Counted from the stretch's first letter, positions 1 through 6,880 are shown. The stretch: DNA of 10,047 bases from Paracoccaceae bacterium (GCA_002400675.1 NVQY01000174.1:1-10047), one strand, 5' to 3'. Program-made: numbers and translations. The notes: generated by a model not told the origin, from the sequence alone.

Positions 1-215
1 CGGGCGAACTGGCGGGCCACGGCCTCCATCGCGTAGGTGCCGCCGCCGGGGATCAGCGCCACCGCGTCGGCGTTGTAGACCTCTTTCAACATGTCCGAGA
101 TGTCGCGCATCACTTGCTGAAAGGTGGCTGACATGTGGTTCAGGGACCGGTCGGTGAACACCACCGAAAATTCTTCCATTCCTTCAGGGTCGATGGAGTC
201 TAGCAAAGCAGGCAT
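1..215 (-). CDS. Class V PLP-dependent aminotransferase, N-terminal part (cut by window edge)
   Basis: The first 71 codons of a minus-strand gene that continues beyond the left edge. The translation opens MPALLDSIDPEGMEEFSVVF, continues through FTDRSLNHMSATFQ, and reaches ALIPGGGTYAMEAVARQFA near residues 53-71. The small Gly-Gly-Gly-Thr turn followed by an AMEA helix is the PLP-phosphate-binding start of class V (alanine-glyoxylate / serine-pyruvate type) aminotransferases, which are cytosolic, transfer amino groups and usually run to about 370-400 residues. The start at 215 is backed by an AAAGGA-type ribosome binding site about 8 nt upstream. The catalytic lysine and the substrate-determining residues lie outside the window, so the substrate cannot be named. 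The next gene on the same strand ends 121 nt upstream, so the two could be co-transcribed, but nothing in that gap proves or excludes it. Confidence 0.75.
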   Translation of the reverse strand, partial: MPALLDSIDPEGMEEFSVVFTDRSLNHMSATFQQVMRDISDMLKEVYNADAVALIPGGGTYAMEAVARQFA

Positions 216-336
216 TCGGGCGTCCTTTCATCAAAGCGCCCGTTATCAGCGCGCGCATGGGGGGTGGTGCAGTCGTAATCCGCTGGCCACCTTGTGTCAC
301 CAAATGCAGGGCCGGTAAATGGCGCAGCGGCGCAAT

Positions 337-834
337 CTATTGCTTGGGCTGTTCGGCCTGACAGGCTTTGACGGACTTTATCGCCTTGGACGTGCCTTTC
401 AGGCTGATCGCAATCACCCGGCCAATTTCGCCGTCGATGGTCATATCGTTGCTGCGGGCGAATTCCTGCGCGACGTTTGGGTTGTCAAAGAACGCATAGC
501 CGCCAAACCGGTCCTCTGTGGCCACGCCGATCACCTCGCCGACAAAACGAACATCGGGGAATTCGAACCTGACCGTGCCTTTGGCCCCGTCTTCGATGTC
601 GCTCCAGTCGGGGTTGTAGGCGGCCACGAACCCGCCGTCACGGTTTGGCACGGTGCCGAACTGAAACAGCGTGCCGTCGTCGAACTGCTTTTGCATCAAA
701 CAGCCATTGCCGGTGGCCGGATCGACCAGAATTTCCCAGTCGCCCGCGTCGCCCCATTTCGACAATTCTTGCCCCTGCACAGAGGTTGCCGCTAATATTG
801 CGGCTGTCGTAAGGGTCATCATAGGTCTGATCAT
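337..834 (-). CDS. Predicted secreted protein of unknown function, 165 aa
   Basis: I do not recognise a named family with certainty. The protein starts MIRPMMTLTTAAILAATSVQ, a basic and hydrophobic leader with a plausible signal peptidase I site after V-Q-G at residue 21, so it should reach the periplasm or outside. The mature part is acidic and aromatic-rich, begins with a GDWEILVD strand and has only two cysteines (45 and 158), which could form one disulfide. The two Cys near the ends and the W-x-I-x-V-D opening loosely recall IalB-like (invasion-associated locus B) periplasmic proteins; that is a weak resemblance. An in-frame ATG exists farther upstream at 1032, but that stretch overlaps the asmA-like gene and lacks a signal peptide. 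The start at 834 has a GAGGAAG ribosome binding site. It lies 70 nt downstream of the AsmA-family gene on the same strand, so an operon is likely. Confidence 0.8.
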   Translation of the reverse strand: MIRPMMTLTTAAILAATSVQGQELSKWGDAGDWEILVDPATGNGCLMQKQFDDGTLFQFGTVPNRDGGFVAAYNPDWSDIEDGAKGTVRFEFPDVRFVGEVIGVATEDRFGGYAFFDNPNVAQEFARSNDMTIDGEIGRVIAISLKGTSKAIKSVKACQAEQPKQ

Positions 835-904
835 CAACTTCTTCCTCGTCAAATGCGCGTGCCGTTCAGATGTGCGCGAAACGTCGTGGTTGCTGCGGGT
901 CCGG

Positions 905-3706
905 TCATCTGAGTTGCAGGATGTCCGGAACACAAATCTTGCGCCGCTCCGGCATGGTCGTGGCCCCATCCGACCGGCGCAGGCGGCGTGGGCCGCTTTT
1001 GACCCGGATCTTGGGTTTGGCCATGGGGCCAACGGCGGTAAAGGGCCACGGGCTGCGCGCCAGAGGTTTGCCGATGCGGCGCGGTTGCCCCGAGATATCC
1101 AGCGTCTTGCGATTCAGGTCAACATAGCCAAACAGCACGATCTGCACCTGATCGGTTTCCAGTACCGATTGTTTGGTGGAAATACGCCCGTTGGTGATCG
1201 TCAGCGGTGCCTGCACGCAGACAATTGGCGCGGTCGGGCCGCGATCCTTGGTGAACAGCCACGGGATGATGCCTAGACCGGCCAGATCCAGCAGTTGCGA
1301 ATCAATGCTGCCGTTTCGCATCGAAATGGTTGCTGCGCCGGTCACTGTCGCCAGAAAATCATTGAACGACACGTGGTTACCGGACACATCGAAACTGCCG
1401 CCCAAGGTGCCGCTGGCCCGCTTTTTGATCTTCAGTTCCTCTAGCAGCGCGCCAAAATCCCACCCTCCGGTGGACCCGGATAGGTGCAGCTTGCCGGGGA
1501 CCTTTTCCAGATCCAGCGCCGCGCTAAAGTCCACATACCCCCCGCCATATTCGAATTTCAACGGGCCCAGAAGCGCCTCTTTACCCGTCACCTTCAGCTC
1601 GCTTTTCAGGCTGGTGCTGCCCTTTTCGCCTTCGATCTTGCGTAGGTCGATGGCCAGGTCGACCTCTAGCCCGGACAGCAGGATCGCGCTGCCAAGGGGG
1701 CGCAGGGTCACGTCGCGAAACGGGCCGGCGTCGCGCGCTTTGGGTGCTGTGGCCGGATCGTCTTTGCCCGGTTTTGCAAGGATCAGAGGTTCCGTCCGCT
1801 TGCCGTCCGCACTAACGGGTTGGGTGTCGTCCGGCGTTGCGGGCTGCGGTTTGTCCAGAACCAGCGGTTCGGTGCGTTTGCCGTCCCCGGTTTCAGGCGC
1901 ACCCGCTGCGTCCTGATCGCCGATCTTTGCCAGCTTCAACGACGCGGTAATGACATCGCGAATTTGCTGAACCCTGATCAGATCGCTGCTGATCTGTCCG
2001 CGAATGGACGGGGTCTGATCGTCGAAATCCAGATCGAGATCGACGTTAAACTTTGATTGTGCAACGGAAATCTTTGCGTTGTACAACCACTTGGTCCCGT
2101 CGCTGGACACGCTTGTGTTTAGCTTGATGGCGCCGGTTTCGACAGGGTCCAGCCCCAGCGCCGTAAGCAGGTCCGCGCTTGAGGGGATGTCGGCGGTGAT
2201 CTCAAAATCCGCATCGCTAAAGTTAAGGGTGTTGCCGATCGACCCCGCGACATTCAGGTGCCACAGGTCGCTGCCTTCGGACACCGCGATCAGGTCGGTC
2301 AGGCCAAGTTCGGTGCCGGTGCCGCGCAGCCGGAAACCACCGGTAACACCGCCCAGAATTTCCGGGGTCTGAAACGCCCCCGGCTCAAAGATAAGCGCCG
2401 CGGGGAACGAAAGCGTGCCGCCAAGGTCGATGCCCGCAAGCCGCAATGCGTCCTCAATCGCCCCTTCGAGAACCAGAAACGGCGCGTCCGGCGGCCCGAT
2501 CCGCAGCACCGCCTGACCCACCCGCAACAGGCCGTCCGGGGTACGCGAAATCTCGGATACAGAGATCGGCGGCAGCCCGACACCGCCGGTATCAAGCACA
2601 AAGCCGTTGGTTTCGATCACCATGCGCCGGGTTGGATCACCGTCGGGCTGCGCGGTCAGCCCCATCTGGATGCCCGTCAGTTTCAGGTCCCGCCGCGACG
2701 TGGTCGCGGGGGGCATGTCGGCCTCTGAATAGAGGCGAATAATTGTGTCCAGCGTCACATCATAGGGGTTGGTCACATCGCCCAGTTCCCCTGTTACTTC
2801 AAGGCTTTGCCCGCTATCAAGTGCCGCGCGCACGTCAACGTCCCAGACGCTGACCACACCGTCCGCGACCTTCAGAACCGCGCTGACCTGCCCGGTTCCG
2901 GACAGGGTTCGTTGCAGCTTGAGAACGTCCAGCAACTGGCCCAACTCGCCAATTTCCACCGATATCGCAGTGGAAAACCCGGCCCCATAGCCGCCCTGAT
3001 CCGGGCCGCCGCTAAGGGCGATGTTCATCTGGTCGAAATCCAGCGTTGCCGTAAAGGGTTGTTCGCGCGGAAAACTGCCGTTCAGGGTCATGTCCTGCCC
3101 GTTTACCGCGCCGGTTCCCTGAAACACCAAAGGCGCGGACTGGTCTTTCTGGCTAAGCGCAAGTGAGGTCAGCGCCAGATCAATACCCAGCCCCGTGCGG
3201 GCATCCTTATAGGTCACCGCAGAATTGGTTAACCTGATTTCCTGCCCCGCCAGAAGCCCCGCCAGATCAACCCCGTCAGAGGTGGCGGGCTTGGTGGCGG
3301 GTGCCGGTTTGCCTGCACCCATGCCCCACGAATTTTGCGCGTCGCTGTCAATCACAAGATTGGCGCTGGCACCGTCCACCTGAATACCAAACGGCGCAAT
3401 CCGCCCGGCGATCAGGTCGCGCAGAGTGACGTCGAACGCGACCTGTCCGACCCCGGCCAACTCGACATCTTCCATGGTCTGGCTGGGCACGCTGACCCCA
3501 CGCGCCCGCACATGCAGCACCGACCCTAGGCCCACCACCACGCCGTCGTTGATCGCAACATCGCGCCCCAGTTTGCTGCTGAGAATACGCGCCGTCAAAT
3601 CTCCTCGTGGTCCCGCCAACAGCGAGGACGACACCACCAGCCACAGGGCCACACCGGCAAAGGCGATCAGGCCAGCCAACACCATTGCAATCTTGCGAAT
3701 CCGCAT
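905..3706 (-). CDS. AsmA-family envelope protein, 933 aa
   Basis: A large envelope protein anchored by one N-terminal membrane span (about residues 7-28, after the basic MRIRK), followed by the AsmA-type N-terminal domain and a long beta-rich periplasmic body. The C-terminal third (about 664-905) is AsmA_2-like, with repeated beta segments such as LKVTGKEALLGPLKFEYGGG and the conserved stretch ISMRNGSIDSQLLDLAG near 795-810. AsmA relatives (AsmA, TamB, YhdP) are periplasm-spanning bridge-like proteins linked to phospholipid transport and outer membrane homeostasis; that role is family knowledge, and no specific lipid can be assigned here. Residues about 600-663 form a Pro/Asp/Ala-rich linker with an internal duplication (separate entry). 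The start at 3706 is preferred because it gives a normal basic N-terminus before the span; its Shine-Dalgarno (CGGAA, about 8 nt upstream) is weak. The signal-peptide protein lies directly downstream. Confidence 0.88.
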   Translation of the reverse strand: MRIRKIAMVLAGLIAFAGVALWLVVSSSLLAGPRGDLTARILSSKLGRDVAINDGVVVGLGSVLHVRARGVSVPSQTMEDVELAGVGQVAFDVTLRDLIAGRIAPFGIQVDGASANLVIDSDAQNSWGMGAGKPAPATKPATSDGVDLAGLLAGQEIRLTNSAVTYKDARTGLGIDLALTSLALSQKDQSAPLVFQGTGAVNGQDMTLNGSFPREQPFTATLDFDQMNIALSGGPDQGGYGAGFSTAISVEIGELGQLLDVLKLQRTLSGTGQVSAVLKVADGVVSVWDVDVRAALDSGQSLEVTGELGDVTNPYDVTLDTIIRLYSEADMPPATTSRRDLKLTGIQMGLTAQPDGDPTRRMVIETNGFVLDTGGVGLPPISVSEISRTPDGLLRVGQAVLRIGPPDAPFLVLEGAIEDALRLAGIDLGGTLSFPAALIFEPGAFQTPEILGGVTGGFRLRGTGTELGLTDLIAVSEGSDLWHLNVAGSIGNTLNFSDADFEITADIPSSADLLTALGLDPVETGAIKLNTSVSSDGTKWLYNAKISVAQSKFNVDLDLDFDDQTPSIRGQISSDLIRVQQIRDVITASLKLAKIGDQDAAGAPETGDGKRTEPLVLDKPQPATPDDTQPVSADGKRTEPLILAKPGKDDPATAPKARDAGPFRDVTLRPLGSAILLSGLEVDLAIDLRKIEGEKGSTSLKSELKVTGKEALLGPLKFEYGGGYVDFSAALDLEKVPGKLHLSGSTGGWDFGALLEELKIKKRASGTLGGSFDVSGNHVSFNDFLATVTGAATISMRNGSIDSQLLDLAGLGIIPWLFTKDRGPTAPIVCVQAPLTITNGRISTKQSVLETDQVQIVLFGYVDLNRKTLDISGQPRRIGKPLARSPWPFTAVGPMAKPKIRVKSGPRRLRRSDGATTMPERRKICVPDILQLR
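1769..1885 (-). repeat. Duplicated linker segment inside the AsmA-family gene
   Basis: The peptide DGKRTEPLVLDKP (residues 608-620, bases 1847-1885) recurs as DGKRTEPLILAKP (residues 634-646, bases 1769-1807), a period of 26 residues or 78 nt. The two 39-nt units match at 30 of 39 bases by my count. Eleven of 13 residues are conserved while codons have drifted, so the duplication is not very recent and the peptide may be under selection. It sits in the low-complexity Pro/Asp/Ala linker between the N-terminal body and the AsmA_2-like C-terminal part. Confidence 0.8.
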
Positions 3707-3958
3707 CCTAATTTCCGAACGACATTGTTGGGGCAGGGCTTTTCATGCAGATTTCCTGTTTGAAGGTCGCCGATCGCCGCCCATCCGCCAACCGGTTTGT
3801 TGCGTCAATTATGCCCTGAAACCGCACCCGGTTTAAAGGCCTGTCTGGTGCGTTTCGGCGTCACATCGCATCACATCCAACGCCAAAGCCGCAGGCAGGG
3901 TGGGTAAAACCGGGCAATCCGCCAAACAGCGCGGCAAAACTGCCCCCAAAACGACGAA
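3707..3958. other. Intergenic leader of the AsmA-family gene
   Basis: About 250 nt without a convincing gene. It must hold the promoter of the minus-strand AsmA-family gene unless transcription reads through from the tRNA. A CATAAT box on the minus strand (3808-3813) is one base from the sigma70 -10 consensus, but no good -35 sits 17-18 nt upstream, so I give it little weight. A 6-bp inverted repeat, AAACCG (3819-3824) and CGGTTT (3829-3834) with a 4-nt loop, lies just upstream of that box. The heptamer CCGGTTT also occurs at 3792-3798 and 3828-3834, and inverted at 3907-3913. These could be regulator half-sites or chance in GC-rich DNA. Confidence 0.35.
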
Positions 3959-4004
3959 GGGCCACCCGAAGGTGACCCTATCGTAACCAACCCGTGAGTT
4001 GGTT
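3959..4004 (-). terminator. Tandem hairpins downstream of tRNA-Gly, probable terminator
   Basis: Two stem-loops follow the tRNA 3' end on the minus strand. The first pairs AACCAAC (3985-3991) with GTTGGTT (3998-4004) around a 6-nt loop. The second pairs 3959-3966 with 3971-3978, eight pairs including one G-U, around a 4-nt loop that reads UUCG in the minus-strand RNA and is closed by C-G, the very stable tetraloop type. Downstream the RNA continues UUCGUCGUUUU, so the U-tract is interrupted and starts late. I infer termination or 3'-end protection of the tRNA precursor. The weak U-tract makes complete termination uncertain, and read-through toward the AsmA-family gene is possible. Confidence 0.6.
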
Positions 4005-4007
4005 TAT

Positions 4008-4082
4008 TGGAGCGGGCGAGGCGATTCGAACGCCCGACCCTAACCTTGGCAAGGTTATGCTCTACCCCTGAGCTACGCCCGC
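4008..4082 (-). tRNA. tRNA-Gly (anticodon GCC)
   Basis: A complete cloverleaf on the minus strand. The acceptor stem pairs GCGGGCG with CGCCCGC, the D arm pairs GCTC with GAGC, and the anticodon stem TAACC/GGTTA encloses the loop TTGCCAA with anticodon GCC. The T arm has GGGCG, the loop TTCGAAT and CGCCT with one G-U pair. The discriminator base is T and CCA is encoded at 4008-4010, so the 3' end needs no added CCA. It reads glycine codons GGC and GGT, common in this GC-rich genome. A weak promoter candidate on the same strand is TTGCGG (4122-4127), 17 nt, TAATCA (4099-4104), which would start transcription about 10 nt before the mature 5' end; its -10 box is poor. Confidence 0.97.
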
Positions 4083-4141
4083 TTCCTTGGGTGAGGCGTG
4101 ATTACGAACAACTGAACCGGCCCGCAAGGGGGAAAGTGGGC

Positions 4142-4167
4142 GGTTTGGAAAATAATTTTTCCAAACC
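4142..4167. repeat. Perfect 11-bp inverted repeat, possible operator
   Basis: The arm GGTTTGGAAAA (4142-4152) and its exact reverse complement TTTTCCAAACC (4157-4167) flank the 4-nt centre TAAT. The element lies between the divergent tRNA-Gly gene and the small membrane-peptide ORF, ending 10 nt before the -35 box at 4178. That position fits an upstream operator or an AT-rich UP-like element. It could also fold as an RNA hairpin, but no transcript is expected to end there. I cannot assign it to a known regulator. Confidence 0.6.
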
Positions 4168-4177
4168 TGCGACGGAA

Positions 4178-4206
4178 TTCACATTGGGCTGCGTTTCATA
4201 TACAAT
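4178..4206 (+). promoter_or_regulatory. Sigma70-type promoter of the 28-codon ORF
   Basis: TTCACA at 4178-4183 (5 of 6 to TTGACA) is separated by exactly 17 nt from TACAAT at 4201-4206 (5 of 6 to TATAAT). This is the best-matched promoter in the window. Transcription would begin near 4213, about 25 nt before the ATG at 4238, leaving room for the GAGGAG ribosome binding site at 4224-4229. Confidence 0.65.
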
Positions 4207-4222
4207 GGGAATGCATTGTGTA
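4199..4222. promoter_or_regulatory. Imperfect palindrome over the -10 box, candidate operator
   Basis: TATACAATG (4199-4207) and CATTGTGTA (4214-4222) are inverted copies matching at 8 of 9 positions, separated by 6 nt. The element covers the -10 box and the expected transcription start of the small ORF, where a bound dimeric repressor would block RNA polymerase. Alternatively it could form a 5'-leader hairpin if transcription starts earlier. No regulator family can be named from the motif. Confidence 0.4.
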
Positions 4223-4237
4223 CGAGGAGACACCGGC

Positions 4238-4324
4238 ATGAGGTGGTGTGAAACTGTGAAACTGGGTGTGCTGAGTGCGGCAATATCGGTGGCGTTGCTG
4301 CTGCATGTCGCGGGGCAGATCTGA
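4238..4324 (+). CDS. Small single-span membrane peptide, 28 aa
   Basis: A short ORF with unusually good expression signals: the promoter at 4178-4206, and GAGGAG (4224-4229) 8 nt before the ATG. The peptide opens MRWCETVKLG, with a basic/polar N-terminus and one cysteine at position 4, then has a hydrophobic stretch of about 15 residues (roughly 10-24, LGVLSAAISVALLLH region) and ends VAGQI. A single inner-membrane span is the natural prediction. In-frame ATGs lie upstream at 4205 and 4211, but they overlap or precede the expected transcript start and have no ribosome binding site. The ORF ends 14 nt before the stop codon of the convergent amidotransferase gene. I do not recognise a family; it could be a small membrane regulator or an orphan toxin-like peptide, or the RNA itself could be the functional product. 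Confidence 0.55.
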   Translation: MRWCETVKLGVLSAAISVALLLHVAGQI

Positions 4325-4338
4325 ACTGACGCGGCGGG

Positions 4339-5073
4339 TTAGCCGAAGCGCGCCACGAACCGGCGCAGGATTTCGCCGGGGATGGTGACGTCTGCGTCAT
4401 GGCAGCCGTCGATCAGGCCCTGCGCCTGTTCCGGCGGGAAATAGCCGTGATCCTTGTAGATGCGGATGCGCTGTTCAAAATCATGCGCGTCGGCCTCGGG
4501 GTGGAACTGGGTGGCATAGACGTTCTGGCCATACCGGATCATCTGGATCGGGCAGGGGGGCGAGGCCACCAGATGCACGCAGCCCGGCGGCAGGGTCTGC
4601 ACCGCCTCCTTATGGCCGACAAACGCCTGCCATTCTTGCGGCAGGTCGCGCAACAGCGGGTCTGTTGCCGCCTCTGGGGTAAGTGAGCAGTTGGAGGGGC
4701 CGACCGGTTCGCCATAACGCGCCTTGCTGACCTCACCGTTGAGATGATGCGCCAGAATGCCCAAACCGTAACAGCAACCCATGAACGGATGATCGGTGGC
4801 GGTGATCTGTGGCATCAGCGACAGGATTGCGGTCTCGACGCGGGCCTCATCGGGGGATTTGTCGCCGGGCGCGTCGCTGACACAACCCGGCCCGCCGCCG
4901 ACGATGATGCCGGCGTAGTCGGTGATGTCCAGATCGTCGGGCAGGGGGCTTTGGTCCAGCCGGATGCGTTTGGTTCGCGCCTCTGTCAGGTCTGCACGGG
5001 CCAGGATTGAGGCGAATTCGGCGTCCGAGGCATCGGTTTCTGGGCGCAGTTGCAGGATCAGAAAAGGCTTCAT
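4339..5073 (-). CDS. Class I glutamine amidotransferase (GMP synthase-like GATase domain), 244 aa
   Basis: A stand-alone triad-type glutamine amidotransferase, cytosolic, expected to hydrolyse glutamine or a gamma-glutamyl compound. Conserved landmarks are the oxyanion-loop region IIVGGGPG near 56-63, the nucleophile motif MGCCYGLG (98-105) with Cys101 in the G-x-C-x-G position, and QFHPEAD (189-195) supplying His191 and Glu193. The nucleophile motif departs from the usual G-x-C-x-G-x-Q: Leu104-Gly105 replaces the M-Q pair of GMP synthases. There is no synthetase domain, so it is not GuaA itself. The start at 5073 gives the typical MKPFLILQLRPE opening; its ribosome binding site is weak, and an in-frame ATG at 5127 falls within the transporter gene. 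It lies 28 nt downstream of the transporter on the same strand, so translation may be coupled to it. The true acceptor or substrate is unknown. Confidence 0.85.
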   Translation of the reverse strand: MKPFLILQLRPETDASDAEFASILARADLTEARTKRIRLDQSPLPDDLDITDYAGIIVGGGPGCVSDAPGDKSPDEARVETAILSLMPQITATDHPFMGCCYGLGILAHHLNGEVSKARYGEPVGPSNCSLTPEAATDPLLRDLPQEWQAFVGHKEAVQTLPPGCVHLVASPPCPIQMIRYGQNVYATQFHPEADAHDFEQRIRIYKDHGYFPPEQAQGLIDGCHDADVTIPGEILRRFVARFG

Positions 5074-5101
5074 GGCATACTCGAAACACGTTTGGCGTGA
5101 C

Positions 5102-6880
5102 TTATCCAGCCATCGGCCAGAACACAAGGATCGCCGGGATGCTTACGGCGATCACCAGAATTTCCAACGGTAGCCCCATGCGCCAGTAATCGCCGAACTG
5201 ATAGCCGCCGGGACCAAGGATCAGCGTGTTGTTCTTATGGCCGATCGGGGTCAGGAACGCCGCCGAGGCCGCCACCGCCACCGCCATCAGGAACGGATCG
5301 GGCGACACGCCCAGCGATTGCGCCATCTGGATGCCCACCGGGGCCGCGACAATCGTCGTGGCGGTGTTGTTCAGCACATCCGACAGGGTCATGGTCACAA
5401 CCATCAGCACCGTCAGAATTGCCCACGCCGGCAGGCCGCGCGTCAGGCTAAGAAGCGCCCCCGATATCAACTCGGTCCCGCCCGAGGTTTCCAGCGCCGC
5501 CCCAAGCGGGATCATCGACCCCAGCAAAACCACCACGGGCCATTCCACATGGTCATAGATTTCGGCCACCGGCAGGATCTTGGTCAGCACATAGGCCACC
5601 ACCACCAGCCCCAGGGCCACGGGCAGATAGATCAGTCCGAAACTGGCCGCCGCAACCGCGCCGGCAAACAGACCAATCGCCAGCCAGACCTTTTCATTGG
5701 CGGTAACATTCAGGCCGCGCTGTGCCAGCGGCAAACAGCCCAGCCATTCAGTCACATCGGCCCCGTGGCCCACGGGGGTCAGCAGCAACAGGATGTCGCC
5801 TGCGCGCACTTTGGTCTGGCGCACATGGGTTTTCACCTGCTTGCCCTCGCGTGACAGGCCCATCAGGACGGTGCTTTGACGCCACGCCAGCCCCAGCGCC
5901 TGCGCGGTCTTGCCGGCGATTCGGGCGGATTCGGGCACCACCACTTCGATCACTTCCAGCCCGTCGCCGGTGGCGGTCAGTTGCTCCTGACGTTTGCTGT
6001 CGGCGAAATCCAGACTAAGTGCTGCGCGAAATTCGTCGAGCGCCTCTGGCCGGGCCTCAAGAACCAATGTGTCGCCCGCTTGCAGGGCAGTGTTGCGCGC
6101 CCGCCCATAGCGGCGATTGCCGTCGCGGATCAGGCCCAGAATGGCCACATCGGTCTTTTCCGCCGCTTCGTCCAGTTCGGCCAGCCGTTTGCCAATCTGT
6201 TTGGAGTCCTCGGGCACCGTCAGTTCGGCCACATAGGCGGCCAGCCCCTCGCCACCCTGCGCATCGCCGCCCCGGTCAGGGATCAGCCGCCAGCCAAACA
6301 GCGCCACAAACGCGAGGCCGGCAATGGCGGCAATACCGCCGACGGGGGCGAAGTCGAACATGCCATAAGGCTCGCCCAAGGCCTCGGCGCGGAACGAGGC
6401 GATGATGATGTTGGGCGGGGTGCCGATCAGCGTGACCATGCCGCCAAGGATGGTGGCAAACGACAGCGGCATCAGTGACAACCCCGGCACCCGCCCGGCC
6501 TTGCGCGCGGTCTGGATGTCGACGGGCATCAACAGGGCAAGGGCGGCGACATTGTTCATAAAGGCCGACAGAATCGCGCCAATGCCGCCCATCAGGGCGA
6601 TATGCGCGCCCAGCCCACGGGTGGAATCAACCAGCGTGCGGGTGATCAGAAACACCGCGCCCGAACGCACCAGCCCGGCCGACACGATCAGCACCAGCGC
6701 CACCACCAGCGTCGCGGGATGGCCAAAGCCGGAAAACGCGTCCTTGGTGGGCACAACGCCCAGAACCACGCCGGCCATCAAAGCGGAAAACGCCACCAGA
6801 TCATAGCGGAACCGCCCCCACAACAGCAGGCCGAACACAGAGCCAAAAAGCGAAAACAGGATGATCTGATCAGGTGTCAT
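5102..6880 (-). CDS. SLC13/DASS-type anion permease with two RCK_C domains, 592 aa
   Basis: An inner-membrane transporter of the SLC13-like bacterial family that carries two TrkA_C/RCK_C regulatory domains between its membrane halves; 592 residues is typical. The N-terminal half has spans between about 5 and 200, including FMNNVAALALLMP (107-119) and the signature ILGGMVTLIGTPPNIII (144-160). The soluble middle (about 210-380) holds two RCK_C-like modules, each ending in a strand such as GDTLVLEA (269-276) and GDILLLL (361-367). The C-terminal half repeats the fold, with DVLNNTATT (501-509) and FLTPIGHKNN (542-551) mirroring the first-half substrate motifs. Related proteins move sodium-coupled dicarboxylates, sulfate or other anions; the substrate cannot be read here. 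No Shine-Dalgarno is visible before the ATG at 6880, and no good alternative start is near. The amidotransferase gene follows directly. Confidence 0.88.
   Translation of the reverse strand: MTPDQIILFSLFGSVFGLLLWGRFRYDLVAFSALMAGVVLGVVPTKDAFSGFGHPATLVVALVLIVSAGLVRSGAVFLITRTLVDSTRGLGAHIALMGGIGAILSAFMNNVAALALLMPVDIQTARKAGRVPGLSLMPLSFATILGGMVTLIGTPPNIIIASFRAEALGEPYGMFDFAPVGGIAAIAGLAFVALFGWRLIPDRGGDAQGGEGLAAYVAELTVPEDSKQIGKRLAELDEAAEKTDVAILGLIRDGNRRYGRARNTALQAGDTLVLEARPEALDEFRAALSLDFADSKRQEQLTATGDGLEVIEVVVPESARIAGKTAQALGLAWRQSTVLMGLSREGKQVKTHVRQTKVRAGDILLLLTPVGHGADVTEWLGCLPLAQRGLNVTANEKVWLAIGLFAGAVAAASFGLIYLPVALGLVVVAYVLTKILPVAEIYDHVEWPVVVLLGSMIPLGAALETSGGTELISGALLSLTRGLPAWAILTVLMVVTMTLSDVLNNTATTIVAAPVGIQMAQSLGVSPDPFLMAVAVAASAAFLTPIGHKNNTLILGPGGYQFGDYWRMGLPLEILVIAVSIPAILVFWPMAG

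Noticed and set aside
835..1032. N-terminal extension of the secreted protein up to an ATG at 1032
   Set aside because: The extension overlaps the 3' end of the AsmA-family gene and would bury the signal peptide. The start at 834 has a GAGGAAG ribosome binding site.
4008..4082. tRNA-Gly as an integration site for a mobile element
   Set aside because: No integrase, no duplicated tRNA 3' end and no change in base composition are visible in the flanking sequence.
4007..4237. A longer version of the small membrane ORF beginning in the tRNA region
   Set aside because: The extended frame reads antisense through the tRNA-Gly gene and through the promoter. Only the last 28 codons lie behind a ribosome binding site.
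5237..5854. A 205-codon plus-strand frame opposite the permease gene
   Set aside because: It is His/Gln/Arg-rich low-complexity sequence, the usual antisense shadow of a Leu/Ala/Val-rich membrane protein.
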